Shown: one piece after another, positions 21,377-32,508 of the stretch
How positions within the stretch are numbered: position 1 is the stretch's first letter
Layout of the letters: each line of letters starts with the position of its first letter
Origin: Ornithodoros turicata
Lineage: Eukaryota > Arthropoda > Arachnida > Ixodida > Argasidae
Assembly: GCF_037126465.1 (NCBI RefSeq)
Contig: NC_088209.1
Location: forward strand, 1,488,001-1,552,000
DNA: 64,000 nucleotides
Reading direction: 5' to 3'
The notes under the pieces: model-generated
The model's database searches: none
The model's input: only the letters and a program-made list of their open reading frames with translations
Told to the model about the DNA's origin: nothing
Program-made: the position numbers and the translations under genes

Positions 21377-22814
21377 GTAATTGGTATGAATAGGGCCTCA
21401 TTTTTGGGTGTAATCTGGCTATATTTATTTTCCACCATGGTGGTTATATAAATGATGCTTTGAAACTATACATGTCCAAGATGCTTTTGAAACTACTCAT
21501 GAGATGACTTACTGAGGAAATGGTAAATAAGGTACAGGTAAGGTACAAATCAGTACACTCTACAGCTAAAACTGAATGATGCACCTTGAAGTACTGATTT
21601 GACCTTAAAAAATGCTGGCATTGAAACATTTTGGGTAATGTGTTAACACTGATGTGCATCACATTGTGTAGGAGTAAATATGCGGTAGAACCTCGCTAGC
21701 TCAAACTTTGATATCTAAAAAAATCTGTGAAGTCGAACATTCCGTGCGCCACAGAATGACCTCGTACACTCGCCATGCATTTGTTACCGCTTCGCTAAAA
21801 AAATTGTGGTGTCTAAGTTGAGATATCTCAATCTCATCAGCGAAAATGTAAAAAATGTGAGTAATCATCGCACGTCAGCCCACTGAAGTCCTTTTCTATC
21901 GTTGTATGAGGTGTTACCCCACCTTCTCATTCTACGAGGAGAGGGTATAGCCAGTATTGTTGCCAGTGAGGCACTTCTCTTGCGAACGTCACATGTTTGT
22001 CATGTCCTTCATTTGCTTTCCCTCACGGTGCGATGCAGGGGTCGAAACCGGAACTGAACCGAACCGAACAGTAAAATTTTTTCTCTCCAATTAAACGAAC
22101 CGGATCTGAACCGAAAAAATATGACGCGGTAACCAGTTCGCCAGACAGTAAAAACGCCTATACCTTCCCACCGGACTGCCGCGCACCAGCTCCCTGCATC
22201 GCTCGGAATCTTGCCGAATTCATAGAGCGGACAAATTGATAAACCAAGAAGTGGTGAGTCCATGATCACCTCCTACAGCCTCACCCCCAAAAGGTTCACG
22301 ACGTCCCCATACATTTTTGTGACTCAGGGTGTTAAAAAAAAAAAAAAGAAAGATTCGCTACACGACAGCTACACTTCGCATTGTTGCCTGGGCTTTTCCT
22401 TAGGGGAAATCCTTAAAGCAGAGTACCTACAGTAGTTCACTCTACCTTCAGTGCTGTTGCCCCTTATGTAGAAAATGTAGGTCACACACTGACTCTTCCC
22501 CAAGATGAGATAAGTAAAGCAGGTTGTAATGTACTTTCCTACAATATGTCCCGGAAATTCTTGTCCAGGTCCAGAAGATGATGCCCAGATAAATGGGGCT
22601 AAAATGCACGATTTTTGTCTGGATAGCATAGGATCCGGGTCAGTAAAGCCAGAATAAACGGGGGTAGACTATATGTATTTACGTCTTCAACAAGCACGGT
22701 ATCTTTCCAAGGGTTTCGGGTTTCCAAATCTGCGTGCTGTGCTCATTCACTCGAGGCCTCAGAAACTGACTTCCTCAAGTGTTCACCTCAACATTTTGCG
22801 TCAATATTTTTCAG
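21377..22814. other. CEP350 intron, no exon seen
   Basis: Near 21685 GGTAGAACCTCGCTAGCTCA resembles a Tc1/mariner-type terminal sequence, but I found no partner. At 22036-22130 CAGGGGTCGAAACCGG is followed by repeated GAACCGAA words, which looks like one end of an hAT-like element. An A-run lies at 22334-22347. Confidence 0.35.
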
Positions 22815-23236
22815 GAACAAGATTCTACAATGTGCCCTGCAGATATCTCTCCACTCGTTATAGAGTCGGACTGGTTTGATGACGACCTCGGGCTCTTGGC
22901 TGAGCAATATGCTTACCCTAGACAGATCCCCAACAAGCCCCCTCCACCATATAGCCCTCCCAAACCGGGCAGTCTCTTGAACATAACAAAGAAGCCACAC
23001 AAAGCCACCTTTGTGATTCCACACGACGAGAAAGATGTGCAAGAAATCTGTAGGACAGCGGCCACACTCATATTTGCAGCTGTGCAGAAGGGAGAGGACC
23101 TTGACCTTTTGGACTGGGATCCTCATTCTGCAGAGGATAGCCATGTTGTGGGAAATGAAGTTGAAAAAAGAAGTAGAATGGCTTTCTGCGAATTCCTCTT
23201 CAGCCTCACAAAAGAAGTTGCTCAAGACACCTTTTG
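22815..23236 (+). CDS. CEP350: CEP350 homologue, conserved WFDDDLGL exon
   Basis: Conserved C-terminal exon. The protein shows ESDWFDDDLGLL near its start, equal to the vertebrate DQDWFDEDFGL; then a Pro-rich KPPPPYSPPKPG stretch; VIPHDEKDVQEICRTAATLI, matching VPHTAEEVEILVHNAA-E; and MAFCEFLFSLTKEVAQDTF, matching the YKQAVFDLTKEIFEEIF helix. Acceptor TTTTTCAG ends at 22814 (phase 0, agreeing with the previous donor); donor TTTTG/GTAAGA at 23237 leaves two codon bases, which the last exon completes. This domain belongs to the C-terminal region linked in vertebrates to centrosome targeting and partner binding; that role is inferred from the family. Confidence 0.9.
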
Positions 23237-24263
23237 GTAAGATCACCGTGGGAACACTGGAATGTGCCACACATTGAATTGAAAAATGAGAACTGTCATT
23301 GCATATTCGAGAGTTGTAGTAAAAACCCAATGATAGTAATGAAGCACATGTCTGGGGGGTTCACACATTCGTGTACAAATAGTGCTTGTTATACATTGTA
23401 AAACTAGACATGTGATTGGAATTCGGGGAGATATCAGGTTTAACCCGAATTGGCCCAGTACTGATTTGGGAGGGATTAATTGGGGGGAATCCGGTTTAGC
23501 CCGAAAAAGCCAGACCCTACCTACGCACAATGTTTTTTAATTTGTTACGGAATTTTTATTTTATAAAACTAGCAGAGCAAAATAGAGTTTTAGCATGTGA
23601 GTTTTTACAGCCAGGCAAACATCCTGTAGGACAGCGTATCCAACTACTGAACGACCAATTAGCTAAAATTCGTTAATTAACTTATTATTGTATGTTTTCT
23701 GGAAATGCGACGTAGCTGAATAAATATTGGTGAATAAATATAAAATTGGTGTCCATTGGCACGCTTCGCCAGGCATTGTGTTCGAGATGCGTTGGGGTGT
23801 CAGGCGCCATCAATGGACTGGCCGTAGCATTTGTGTACGCAAACTTAACAAAGAATTTCTCCATTCCGTGTCTAACCAGTCTAACCCAGCCTGTTCGTCC
23901 AATGCTCCGACATCTGACAATCCTGTTGCAACACGTTGGATACTGTACTGCCTCCCTGTCGAAACCCCTTTGCGCTCTTGTGCCAGGCAAAGCATGCGTC
24001 TGTGCACCTGCGTTGAGCATTGCAGTGTGTTATGCAATTGTCTCCTTGAATGACAATGTTGAATTAGCTTTTGCTGTCAGATGCACAGTGCTGATATTTT
24101 GTGCATGCGTACGATGCGCTAGATTAAAAAATTATCATAGTTGTTGCTAATAAGCACAAAGAAAGGGGGCCATGAAGCACACGGGAGGCTGAGTGAAAAA
24201 ATGCAAAGTAGTTGTAGCCCACTGTAACCTACCTGCTGTAGTTAGCTACAAAAAAAAATAAGT
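23237..24263. other. CEP350 intron, no exon seen
   Basis: Near 23815-23880 GTTTGTGTACGCAAACTTAA-type words echo the subterminal sequence of the outer MITE near 10300, so a related non-autonomous element may lie here. The open frames at 23685-24150 overlap on both strands and have no family resemblance. Confidence 0.3.
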
Positions 24264-24860
24264 TTAACTAGTAATTGTAACTACCATTTTTGGGAAGCGC
24301 CGATCATGTTCGAGGGACTCTGGTGTTTTCATTTGTGAGTGTGAGAGAGCATTGTAGTGGTGGAGCACCCAATTTTGTTCACGCCACTGTTCTGGACATT
24401 TTCGCCTAACGTCCTCCCTCAGGAGACTCAAAATTTTGCAGTACAGTAGTTCAGAGTTCACAGTGTGGCCAGCAGGGACGAATTTTTGGTGCACAGTATC
24501 GCGAATGCCGCAGAAAACGAAGAAAATGCGGTAGTTTTTGCCGTGCCGCTTGTAGATGGTCTTCCTGACCGTTCATCGTGGTCCAGTGAAGTCTTCTAAA
24601 TGTGCGTGTCACTCAAAACGTGTTGTCCGACTCACTGATTCATCACCATACGCCTGCCGAATCATCTCAAACGTCTTCGTTGCAGATTTCTGAAGCTTGA
24701 CACAAAACTTGCCGTTTGTTCTCTCCTCGTGTTTGATGTTGATGACGAAATTGCAGACGGGGACCTCTCCGTGACCAAAAAATTGATAATAACTCTGGTC
24801 CCAGAGTAGGTCTTGTGACAGCATGCGGCACACTGATTGCCTACACTGGGTGCTGCCCAC
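24264..24860 (-). pseudogene. Mariner-type transposase with a large internal deletion
   Basis: Antisense. The N-terminal part (about 24735-24600) has ERTNGKFCVKLQKSATKTFE followed by MIRQAYGDESVSRTTRFEWH, the HTH domain pattern of mariner transposases. It then jumps, near 24500, to the C-terminal part QKFVPAGHTVNSELLYCKIL and REQNWVLHHYNALSH, corresponding to the family's catalytic HHDNAPAH, here with HYNALSH, so the second catalytic Asp is replaced. The central catalytic part is missing. The right end has TACAAGGGTTGATCAAAAAG on the minus strand (about 24910), like a mariner terminus; a left terminus was not seen. Confidence 0.8.
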
Positions 24861-25134
24861 TGTCAGTCAGCAATAAAATCAGTCTGGGAACTTTTTGATC
24901 AACCCTTGTACACTGTCAACTATAGCAACTCCCTCTCTATGTCAACTCTCATGTAAATATGAGCACCGAATAGCCTTGCTGCCAAAGGGTTCGAGGAAGT
25001 TAACTACCTAGGAATAAATTATGTGTTGGAAAGCACAGGGCATACTCTTCGTTTGTGCTCATTCCATATTTGTTGTTCACAAGCTGCAAATTTCTGGTGA
25101 GCTGTAAAGTAATGATGCCCTGGGAAGTGTTGTA

Positions 25135-25868
25135 CAGTCATGTCTCAATTATCCGGACACCTCGGGAGTCGTCCCTTTTCGTCCGGATAACGAATTTCCG
25201 GATAACCGAACCAAGCAAACTTCCGGGGAAACCTGAAAATTTGGGAGACCTCTTAATAGCTTTACAAAAGGAAACAAGTAAAAGATTGTTACTTGAGAAA
25301 TTCATGCCAAGTGAGCTGCTTGAAATTAGTAGACACGCGTGTGACAGAATCTTGGTAACAGCCACGGCACACACTGCATCACCCTGCTGTTCAAAGAAGA
25401 GTAATGCCACAGAAAGTTGGTCCAGCATACATGTTTTTGTCTTTTTGCAAATATCTTTGGCATAGGCCAAAAGACGATGCTTTCCTTGCAAACAAACAAA
25501 CAAACGATGCTTTTGGACTGCCTGGACATGGACGTTCACATGTGGATTGCCCGGAGGGAACAGGGCACCTCTTCCGCACACACCAAAAGGGAGTGACCTC
25601 TGAAGAAAGGGGAGTCAAACAGTATACAGAATGCCACGGTGAAATGTGACCCGCAGTAGTGCGAATACAGCACATTCCGGGGACAGAGGACGTTGACACT
25701 TCTCCGGATAAGCGAATCAGAATGACCTTTGTCCCGGAAGATCGTTTCCCGTACTTGCTGTCCGGATAGCCGAGGCAAAATCCAATGGTAGCAGGTTCAT
25801 TCCCGGTGATATAGTTCGGATAACGAGTTTTCCGGATATCTCAACTCCGGATAAGCGAGACATGACTT
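25135..25868. mobile_element. TA-flanked MITE with TCCGGATAA subterminal repeats
   Basis: A 734-bp element: left end CAGTCATGTCTCAATTATCC, complement of the right end AAGTCATGTCTCGCTTATCC, with TA on both sides (25133-25134, 25869-25870). TCCGGATAA or TCCGGATAT words recur at both ends, in both directions. No transposase is recognised; the overlapping open frames inside have no family resemblance. It is a non-autonomous Tc1/mariner-superfamily (pogo-like) element in a CEP350 intron. Confidence 0.85.
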
Positions 25869-26488
25869 TAATGGACTAGGCACAGGGTGAAGGTGGATAA
25901 GACAAAGTGCAGTGAGCTGGTTCTTACTAGAATTATGACTCTTGAGCTTGCGTGACACGAATGAGACGACGCAACACAAAGATGTCACTCATGTTCAATT
26001 TCTATATTCTAGCCAGAGCTACTTAAAAGCATGCCAGTGTATAGCTGCTCCAATGGAAATTTACGTGAGGAAACAATTATGACTGAATTGTGTGAATGTT
26101 GCTTTACTGAGGTAATGCCCATTACTATACACAGCATGTAATGGGTCTTTGCACAGCCCAGCAAATGTATACAGCCTATTTTAATACCTTCTGGGCATCT
26201 AATAAAAATGTTTCAAATGCTCACATTTAAGAAAACAATCTCCTCTATTCGCTGTTTGTTAGATTGTTTCATGTGAGAGGTGAAGTTGTTCTTTTGACTA
26301 CACACGACTTAATTTGCCACGATGTACCTAATAGTCCGAAAGACAGAGCAACAACTCACCACAAAGTGTTGATCCGAAAAAGATTGTCAGAGTTTTACGT
26401 TTCTTTGGCTTTTTTATGGCCAGAATGAAAAAAAGAAATCGGTTTTGTAAAGGGAAAACAACCGCAACCGTTTGTGATGACCATAATA
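25869..26488. other. CEP350 intron sequence, no gene seen
   Basis: AT-rich, without recognised exon, repeat or transposase. Confidence 0.35.
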
Positions 26489-26715
26489 GACGAGTTCAGA
26501 AAATCCCGGTGCTCTCTCCACACGCATTGCATCCTGGGTGCTTGCTGAGCGGGGGGAACGAAGAATAATCCTTCACGTTTCGCTTTCGCTGACCTTCACA
26601 CGTCGTGGACAATGGACCGGTAGAGGAGAAATAGGAACAATTTGGAGGCCACCCGTTTCTTTCGTATGCACAGTTAAAAGCGGCGCTACGCACTCTGGGA
26701 TTTTCTGAACTCGTC
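26489..26715. mobile_element. Short TA-flanked MITE
   Basis: A 227-bp element with perfect 19-bp inverted ends, GACGAGTTCAGAAAATCCC, and TA on both sides (26487-26488 and 26716-26717). No coding sequence. It lies about 100 bp upstream of the last CEP350 exon. Confidence 0.9.
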
Positions 26716-26816
26716 TACTCAACTTGCAATGTGCACCATTGTGAATGTGGATATATTAATGTGACACTTGCGCTTCTGTGATACTTTTGTACAGTCCATG
26801 TATTGACCTGTTACAG

Positions 26817-27204
26817 CATCGACAACGTTCTTCTACCACCATGGCATAGAAGCTTCAGCATCCACCGTAAGCTGCCGCTGCCCTCCAGTGAATCGCAGTT
26901 TATGGACATTGTCTCGGAAAAAGTGCTAACGCTGCGGGGTGTAGGGACTCGAAAGGTGCCACTCGCCCAGCTTAGCCCCGCAGCGAGAATACAACGTCGT
27001 AAACGAGCCGACAGTTCATTGGACGACGAAGTTGATGATGCAGCCAACTTGGTATTGCAACGCGAGATCTGCCAGGAAGATAGACAGTGGGTGGATTACA
27101 GTTCAGATGAAGTTGCAGTCAAGGAAATGGTGGCTGACGCTATCCTTCTGCACATCCTCAATGACACTCTCACTGCTTTGTCTCAGCTGTTAGGTGACCC
27201 TTGA
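26817..27204 (+). CDS. CEP350: CEP350 homologue, last exon
   Basis: Terminal exon with stop TGA at 27202. Acceptor TTACAG ends at 26816; one base completes the codon started by the previous exon. The protein reads FMDIVSEKVLTLRG, matching HFIATEVLKLFSL of vertebrates; then an RR-KR basic stretch; then LVLQREICQEDRQWVDYSSD, the counterpart of LVQELHEEEAQWVNYDEDE; and MVADAILLHILNDTLTALSQ, the counterpart of LADGIFETLIKDTIDVLNQ. The vertebrate protein ends about ten residues after that motif, and this one about five, so the C terminus is complete. This is the best support for the gene's identity and for the strand. Confidence 0.92.
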
Positions 27205-27637
27205 GATCATGGAGCTTTCTAGTTGTTGTATTTTGTATTTCATTGCGAGAGATTTTGAATACGTATGCATTTGTGAAATAGAAATGTTGTTGGTACAGTT
27301 TTGTATCTTTCTCCAGTCCTTACACCAGTGAGCATGAGGTGTCACCGTGGACAAATGTGGAATTAGAAAGTGAACAGTTATCCTTCTGGGGCCATCAACA
27401 GTGTGCGTGTGTGTCAATGTCTGAGCCTGAGTAGAAACACAGCAGATTGGTTTGACGAATCTTTCTCTTGAGTGAAAATTTAAATGCCACGCGAGGGAAA
27501 TCGAAAATTGTTTTCAAAAACCATCAACAATCGGTCTGTGATACAAAGAGCCCATGCAGGAATTGAGAGCACGCTCGGGTATGTTAATGAAGCAGGGATT
27601 CCACAAACAAGCCACTGGTCTAGCTCTAAGTAAGAAC

Positions 27638-27643
27638 AATAAA
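27638..27643 (+). promoter_or_regulatory. Possible polyadenylation signal of the CEP350 homologue
   Basis: AATAAA about 430 bp after the stop codon, followed by GT-rich GCATGGTGTATGTAGC. It is the first canonical hexamer on the + strand that I found after the stop. Position and sequence fit; use is inferred. Confidence 0.45.
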
Positions 27644-28168
27644 TGCATGGTGTATGTAGCATAAATGTGGCCTCAAAGCATATCTTCATTCAGTGTGGTG
27701 GCCAATTAGGCATGTAGGGCTACAAGTTTTCTCACTCATTCTATTCTATTGGTCACTCAGTTTAATCCAAATGCCATTGTACGCTATTCAGTTTAATCCC
27801 CAAGTTGAGTTTGTCATAACCAATACTGTGATTCCTCTTTTGACGACTAATGCTCATTTGAATTTTGTAATGGATTGCTACTGTTGCTTGATATGACTTC
27901 CATGATTTGTATCATAAGTCTCCTTTCTGTGACTGCCCCTGGTTCTGACATTGCCATACAGTGCTTCATGGGAGCTGCTAGTCATTACGACACATTCCTT
28001 GTATTTCTGCATCTTCATCTAGAGCACTGCAAAGGGCCAGGTTGACCTAGCTGAATTCTGGCCTCAAAGTCGTTTGGACTTTAGCTTGGACTGCAGGCTT
28101 GGGTCCAGTCCGAGAGTTCTCAGGCCTGGCTTGGGCCTGAGCTTTTATGAGCCATTCCTACATAAGCG
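27644..28168. other. Intergenic sequence downstream of the CEP350 homologue
   Basis: No gene or element recognised. Near 28080-28140 there are repeated GGCTTGGGTCC / GGCTTGGGCCTGAG words. Confidence 0.35.
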
Positions 28169-28520
28169 CAGATGTGGGTATCCTCACGAGGGCAGATGAA
28201 GGTGAGAGACTCCTCACGCAATTCGAGGTAAGGTGAAACGAGGAGGTCTCCCAGGAAAAGGTTTTAGTCGAGAAGAGGCGAGGAAGATTTTCTGGAAAAG
28301 GTTTGAGTTGAGGGGAGGAGAGAAAGTTCTTGCAAAAGGGTTGAGGTGAGGCGAGGAAATTTTCGAGGAAAGAGGCAGAGGTAATGCGAGGCAAGAATTT
28401 TTTCCAGCATAATGGTTGAGGTGAGGTGAGGAAGTTTCCGAGGAAAGAAGCAAAGATGAGACGAAGAAAACTTCCAGCAAAATGGTTGAGGCAAGAAAGT
28501 AGCATTGCCCGGGAAACATG
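28169..28520. repeat. Degenerate GAGGTGAGG repeat, relative of the hAT MITE at 52 kb
   Basis: Starts CAGATGTGGGTATCCTCACG, close to the CAGAGGTGGGCACCCTCACG start of the element at 51994. It then has several decayed copies of a GAGGTGAGGCGAGGAAATTTTC-like unit spaced irregularly. I could not find a right terminus. It is probably an old or truncated copy of the same family. Confidence 0.65.
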
Positions 28521-29214
28521 GTGACGTGAGGTCACGAGAATAAAGGTTCCAGGAAGGTGGTTGAGGACAAAAATTTCAGCACAGTGAGCTTCAGTCGGGG
28601 AGAAGGAAGATGCGGAAAGAAAACTAAGGTAGGTCGGTAAATTTTTGTGCGGAAGGAGCACAAGCATTGTGCATTGAGTCAAAGATGTTAAATTACCCAA
28701 GCAGTGAAAGTTCTGAACATAAGACTGCATAGGGTTGGATGGTAGGTACATCTTATCTTATTATTGCGCTGTTTTATTTTCACAGTGCTGTTCATGTACC
28801 TATCCATCCCTGTGCGGTTTAACTTTCTGTACATTCTTGGGTGCCTTTACTTTTTATATTCTTTCGTACGTGCTTCCGATATACTGTACTGTGTAACATT
28901 CATAGTTGTAGCATAGGTTGCATCGAATACTAGGAGACAAGGTTTCAAATGGGTGGGGGAGGGGGGAGATGTTGTGAACTATTTGTCGACGTCACTGGTC
29001 TGCAAAATACTGGTCACCTGACTCACCTCGAACCTGAAGTCTCCACATGGAAAGACGCTGCACTAAATATCGAGTCGAGCCACCACAACGGAGAAGGTTG
29101 CAGGCCTGTCATAACCACAAGGTTTACAAGCATAATGAGCCAACTGTGTTGCTGTTTTGATGTCACACACACAAACAGCCTTGGGCACTGCTGACCAGAT
29201 AAGTGTTTCGTGTA
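28521..29214. other. Intergenic sequence, no gene seen
   Basis: Contains a G-rich run (GGGTGGGGGAGGGGGGAG, 28950-28967). Nothing else is recognised. Confidence 0.35.
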
Positions 29215-29751
29215 CCGTAATTTCACGCGTATTAGCCGCGGCTTATGCACGATTTTTTTTTCTCATGGGTGCTGTGCGGCTTATCTGATGACTTTTTTTT
29301 TCTTCAGGTATTTTCCCCATACACTGATTTTAACGAAAGGGTTGACAGTGTCTCTGGAATAGCACTGCCCTGCTGATGCACGAACAGTGCCTAACAGGGA
29401 TGGGTCCACATTAGAGTAGATTGCCCCCATGCAGCTTTAACGAAAGTGGTGACAGTGATTCATGGATTCATGCCTTCTGGAAGACCACTGACCCATCAAT
29501 ACATGAAAAGCGCCCAACAAGGGCACAATCCGATCTTGGTAGAACTCTAGAACTGACTTCCTTTGTTGTACACTATGCCGATCCCGGAGTATGGACCACA
29601 GGGTTTATGGCATTACTCTATGGTCTCCTTTGTCGCACATAGGAGTCGTCTCGTATTGCCCGCGGCTTATCTGCCGGAAAATTTTCAAAACGTTCCTAAA
29701 AACGCGTCCTGCGGCTTATCTGCGGTGCGGCTTATACGCGTGAAAATACGG
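29215..29751. mobile_element. TA-flanked MITE with GCGGCTTAT repeats
   Basis: A 537-bp element. The left end starts CCGTAATTTCACGCGTATTA and the complement of the right end CCGTATTTTCACGCGTATAA; the match continues through GCCGC (22 of 25). TA lies on both sides (29213-29214, 29752-29753). GCGGCTTAT words repeat near both ends (29236, 29277, 29663, 29711, 29728). No transposase. Tc1/mariner-superfamily type. Confidence 0.85.
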
Positions 29752-30449
29752 TACTTGGCATAAACATGTGATAAGGAATAGTACCTTTTCCATTTGACAC
29801 AATGGGGTGCATAGGAACTACAGTGACTACTGAGACAGATAAAAAGAGCATTTATGGATGCAGGCTCTGTACATCTCTGCATTATTGCAGTGATATCCAC
29901 TGTAAACCACTGTGATCTTCTAGCACCTTTTACATTTCATGTTTTTTTACTCATTTTGCACCGTTACTCTCACCCACCAGGCTGTTTGCTATGTAGTGGT
30001 GGGCTCGTTTTCCTTCTGAATCTTTAAAAATACACAAGGCACAGAAACTTATGGATTCCATGTTGATATATCACCAAACTGGGGGTAGAGATGCATACAA
30101 TCACTATAGCTGATGAAACATAAAAGATATGACTATCCTTGACTTTGCTGACCAAGAGCGAGGGAGGCTCCGCCCCCAAATGGCGCGCCAATAGGAGGAC
30201 TCGGGAGGCGGAGCGCTGCGGCCTCTGCTCTTGCCTAATAGATGGCGCATCGGTAGCGCTCGGATCGGGATATGTGAGCCGCTGTCGTCTGCTTCTTCCG
30301 GTAGAGCTACGACCTTGAAGCCTCTGCTCTCGCGTAAGAGATGGCGCTACATTGGCGCTCGGTAAGGGCACGTGTGGTCGTCCCAACTTTGAGCCTCGAC
30401 CTTGAGACTGGCCGGTAACCTAAATTCCGATGACGCGGCGATTGCAAAC
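29752..30449. repeat. Intergenic sequence with a GC-rich duplicated block
   Basis: From about 30200 to 30420 two related blocks follow each other: GCCTCTGCTCTTGCCTAATAGATGGCGC... and GCCTCTGCTCTCGCGTAAGAGATGGCGC..., about 105 bp apart, each with GATGGCGC and a GCGCTCGG word. The first is preceded by AAATGGCGCGCCAATAGG and the second is followed by CACGTG. It is GC-richer than its surroundings. It could be a promoter-like CpG segment or another repeat; no adjacent gene was recognised. Confidence 0.4.
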
Positions 30450-31818
30450 CATAGTGCGTAGTTTTGACGATTATGCTTCATGGATGTATTATTTTGGCCA
30501 GTTCGACGTTTATGAAAACGGAAAGAAATGAAATAAATCATTTAAAATAATTGTACTGTGTGCTTCTCTTTTTTTTCTTTTTGTAAGTAGTTACGCAAGT
30601 GTACTGCGTAGTTTTGACGATTATGCTTCATGGATGTGTCATTACATTACCAAATTTTTGGCCAGTTCGACGTTTCGCTCCGCTCTTCATTTAAAATAAT
30701 TGTACTGTGTTTTTCTTTCTTTTTTTTTCTTTTTGTAAGTAGTTACGCAAGTGTACTGCGTAGTTTTGACGATTATGCTTCATGGATGTGTCATTACATT
30801 ACCAAATTTTTGGCCAGTTCGACGTTTCGCTCCGCTCTTCATTTAAAATAATTGTACTGTGTTTTTCTTTCTTTTTTTTTTTCTTTGTGTAAGTAGTTAC
30901 GCAAGTATACTGCGTAGTTTTGACGATTATGCTTCATGGATGTGCCATTACATTACCAAATTTTTGGCCAGTTCGACGTTTCGCTCCGCTCTTATGCGTG
31001 AACATTGTCTCAGCTCATGAAAAAGGAAAGAAATGTTGCTGCTTTTGTTCTACTCCTCACACTGAAATAAATCATTTAAAATAATTGTACTGTGTGCTTC
31101 TTTTTTTTTCTTTTTGTAAGTAGTTACGCAAGTGTACTGCGTAGTTTTGACGATTATGCTTCATGGATGTGTCATTACATTACCAAATTTTTGGCCAGTT
31201 CGACGTTTCGCTCCGCTCTTATGCGTGAACATTGTCTCAGCTCATGAAAAAGGAAAGAAATGTTGCTGCTTTTGTTCTACTCCTCACACTGAAATAAATC
31301 ATTTAAAATAATTGTACTGTGTGCTTCTTTTTTTTTTTCTTTTTGTAAGTAGTTACGCAAGTGTACTGCGTAGTTTTGACGATTATGCTTCATGGATGTG
31401 TCATTACATTACCAAATTTTTGGCCAGTTCGACGTTTCGCTCCGCTCTTATGCGTGAACATTGTCTCAGCTCATGAAAAAGGAAAGAAATGTTGCTGCTT
31501 TTGTTCTACTCCTCACACTGAAATAAATCATTTAAAATAATTGTACTGTGTGCTTCTTTTTTTTTTCTTTTTGTAAGTAGTTACGCAAGTGTACTGCGTA
31601 GTTTTGACGATTATGCTTCATGGATGTGTCATTACATTACCAAATTTTTGGCCAGTTCGACGTTTCGCTCCGCTCTTATGCGTGAACATTGTCTCAGCTC
31701 ATGAAAAAGGAAAGAAATGTTGCTGCTTTTGTTCTACTCCTCACACTGAAATAAATCATTTAAAATAATTGTACTGTGTGCTTCTTTTTTTTTTCTTTTT
31801 GTAAGTAGTTACGCAAGT
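30450..31818. repeat. Minisatellite with two unit lengths, about 229 and 152 bp
   Basis: Seven starts of TGCGTAGTTTTGACGATTAT at about 30453, 30607, 30758, 30910, 31138, 31367 and 31595. The later copies are spaced about 229 bp and nearly identical. The early ones are spaced about 152 bp and lack a roughly 77-bp part that begins TTATGCGTGAACATTGTC and ends near CACACTGAAATAAATC. Each unit has a T-tract of 9-14 T and a GTAAGTAGTTACGCAAGTGT segment. The first copy is the most divergent. The array ends near 31818 with a partial unit. No coding potential is evident. Confidence 0.9.
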
Positions 31819-32508
31819 GTCTTTCTATCCCAAAAACTCTAGTCATTCTCAGAACGTCCACAAAGTGTCATGGCGTCCTCGTCTATGATGGGATGTTCCA
31901 GTGATGATCATTTGCGTACGTCCTGCGGTCGTCAGTTGGAGGACATATATACAAGAAGAAAATTAGTTTAATAATGTGTTGTACACTTCAATGCCTGCAC
32001 ACATTAAATAGTGTTCCGGTTTGCTTGCCATGGATAACAAAATTCAACCGCACAAGCAGTGGTCACGTATAAATTACAAACATACTACAAACAGAAAATA
32101 TAGTAACAAGCAGGGGTACAAATACAGATCGAATGATTTCAGTGGATAATCCATGCACTGCGGGTTCAGTGTGCAATAAAATATGATTTGCTATATAGAT
32201 CTTTCATTGTGATCTTTTTGATGTTGATTATGCGAGGAAGGTCCCTAACGGGAAGCTACACGGAGTCCACGGAGCATTTCCATCAAAGACACAAAAGTGA
32301 TGGTACATACAGCACGTGCTTGATATCGATCGCAGTGATTTTCCCAGGATTTTCTTCTGGGGGGGGGGGGCGACATAATATGTGACGGTCTCACATGACG
32401 TCACAACCACATGACCATATCCTATGACGTCACGTATGATGTGACCCAGTGGCTTTTCCCAGGATTTCCGTTTTGGGGGAATCGGGATTATACTTCTCTA
32501 TACGTCGC
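31819..32508. other. Intergenic sequence before the DIRS element
   Basis: No gene. CAGTGATTTTCCCAGGATTT at 32334 recurs in similar form (CAGTGGCTTTTCCCAGGATT) at 32449; between them lie a G-run (32360-32370) and several TGACGTCAC-type words (near 32395, 32426). The second copy may mark the outer boundary of the DIRS element. Confidence 0.35.
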
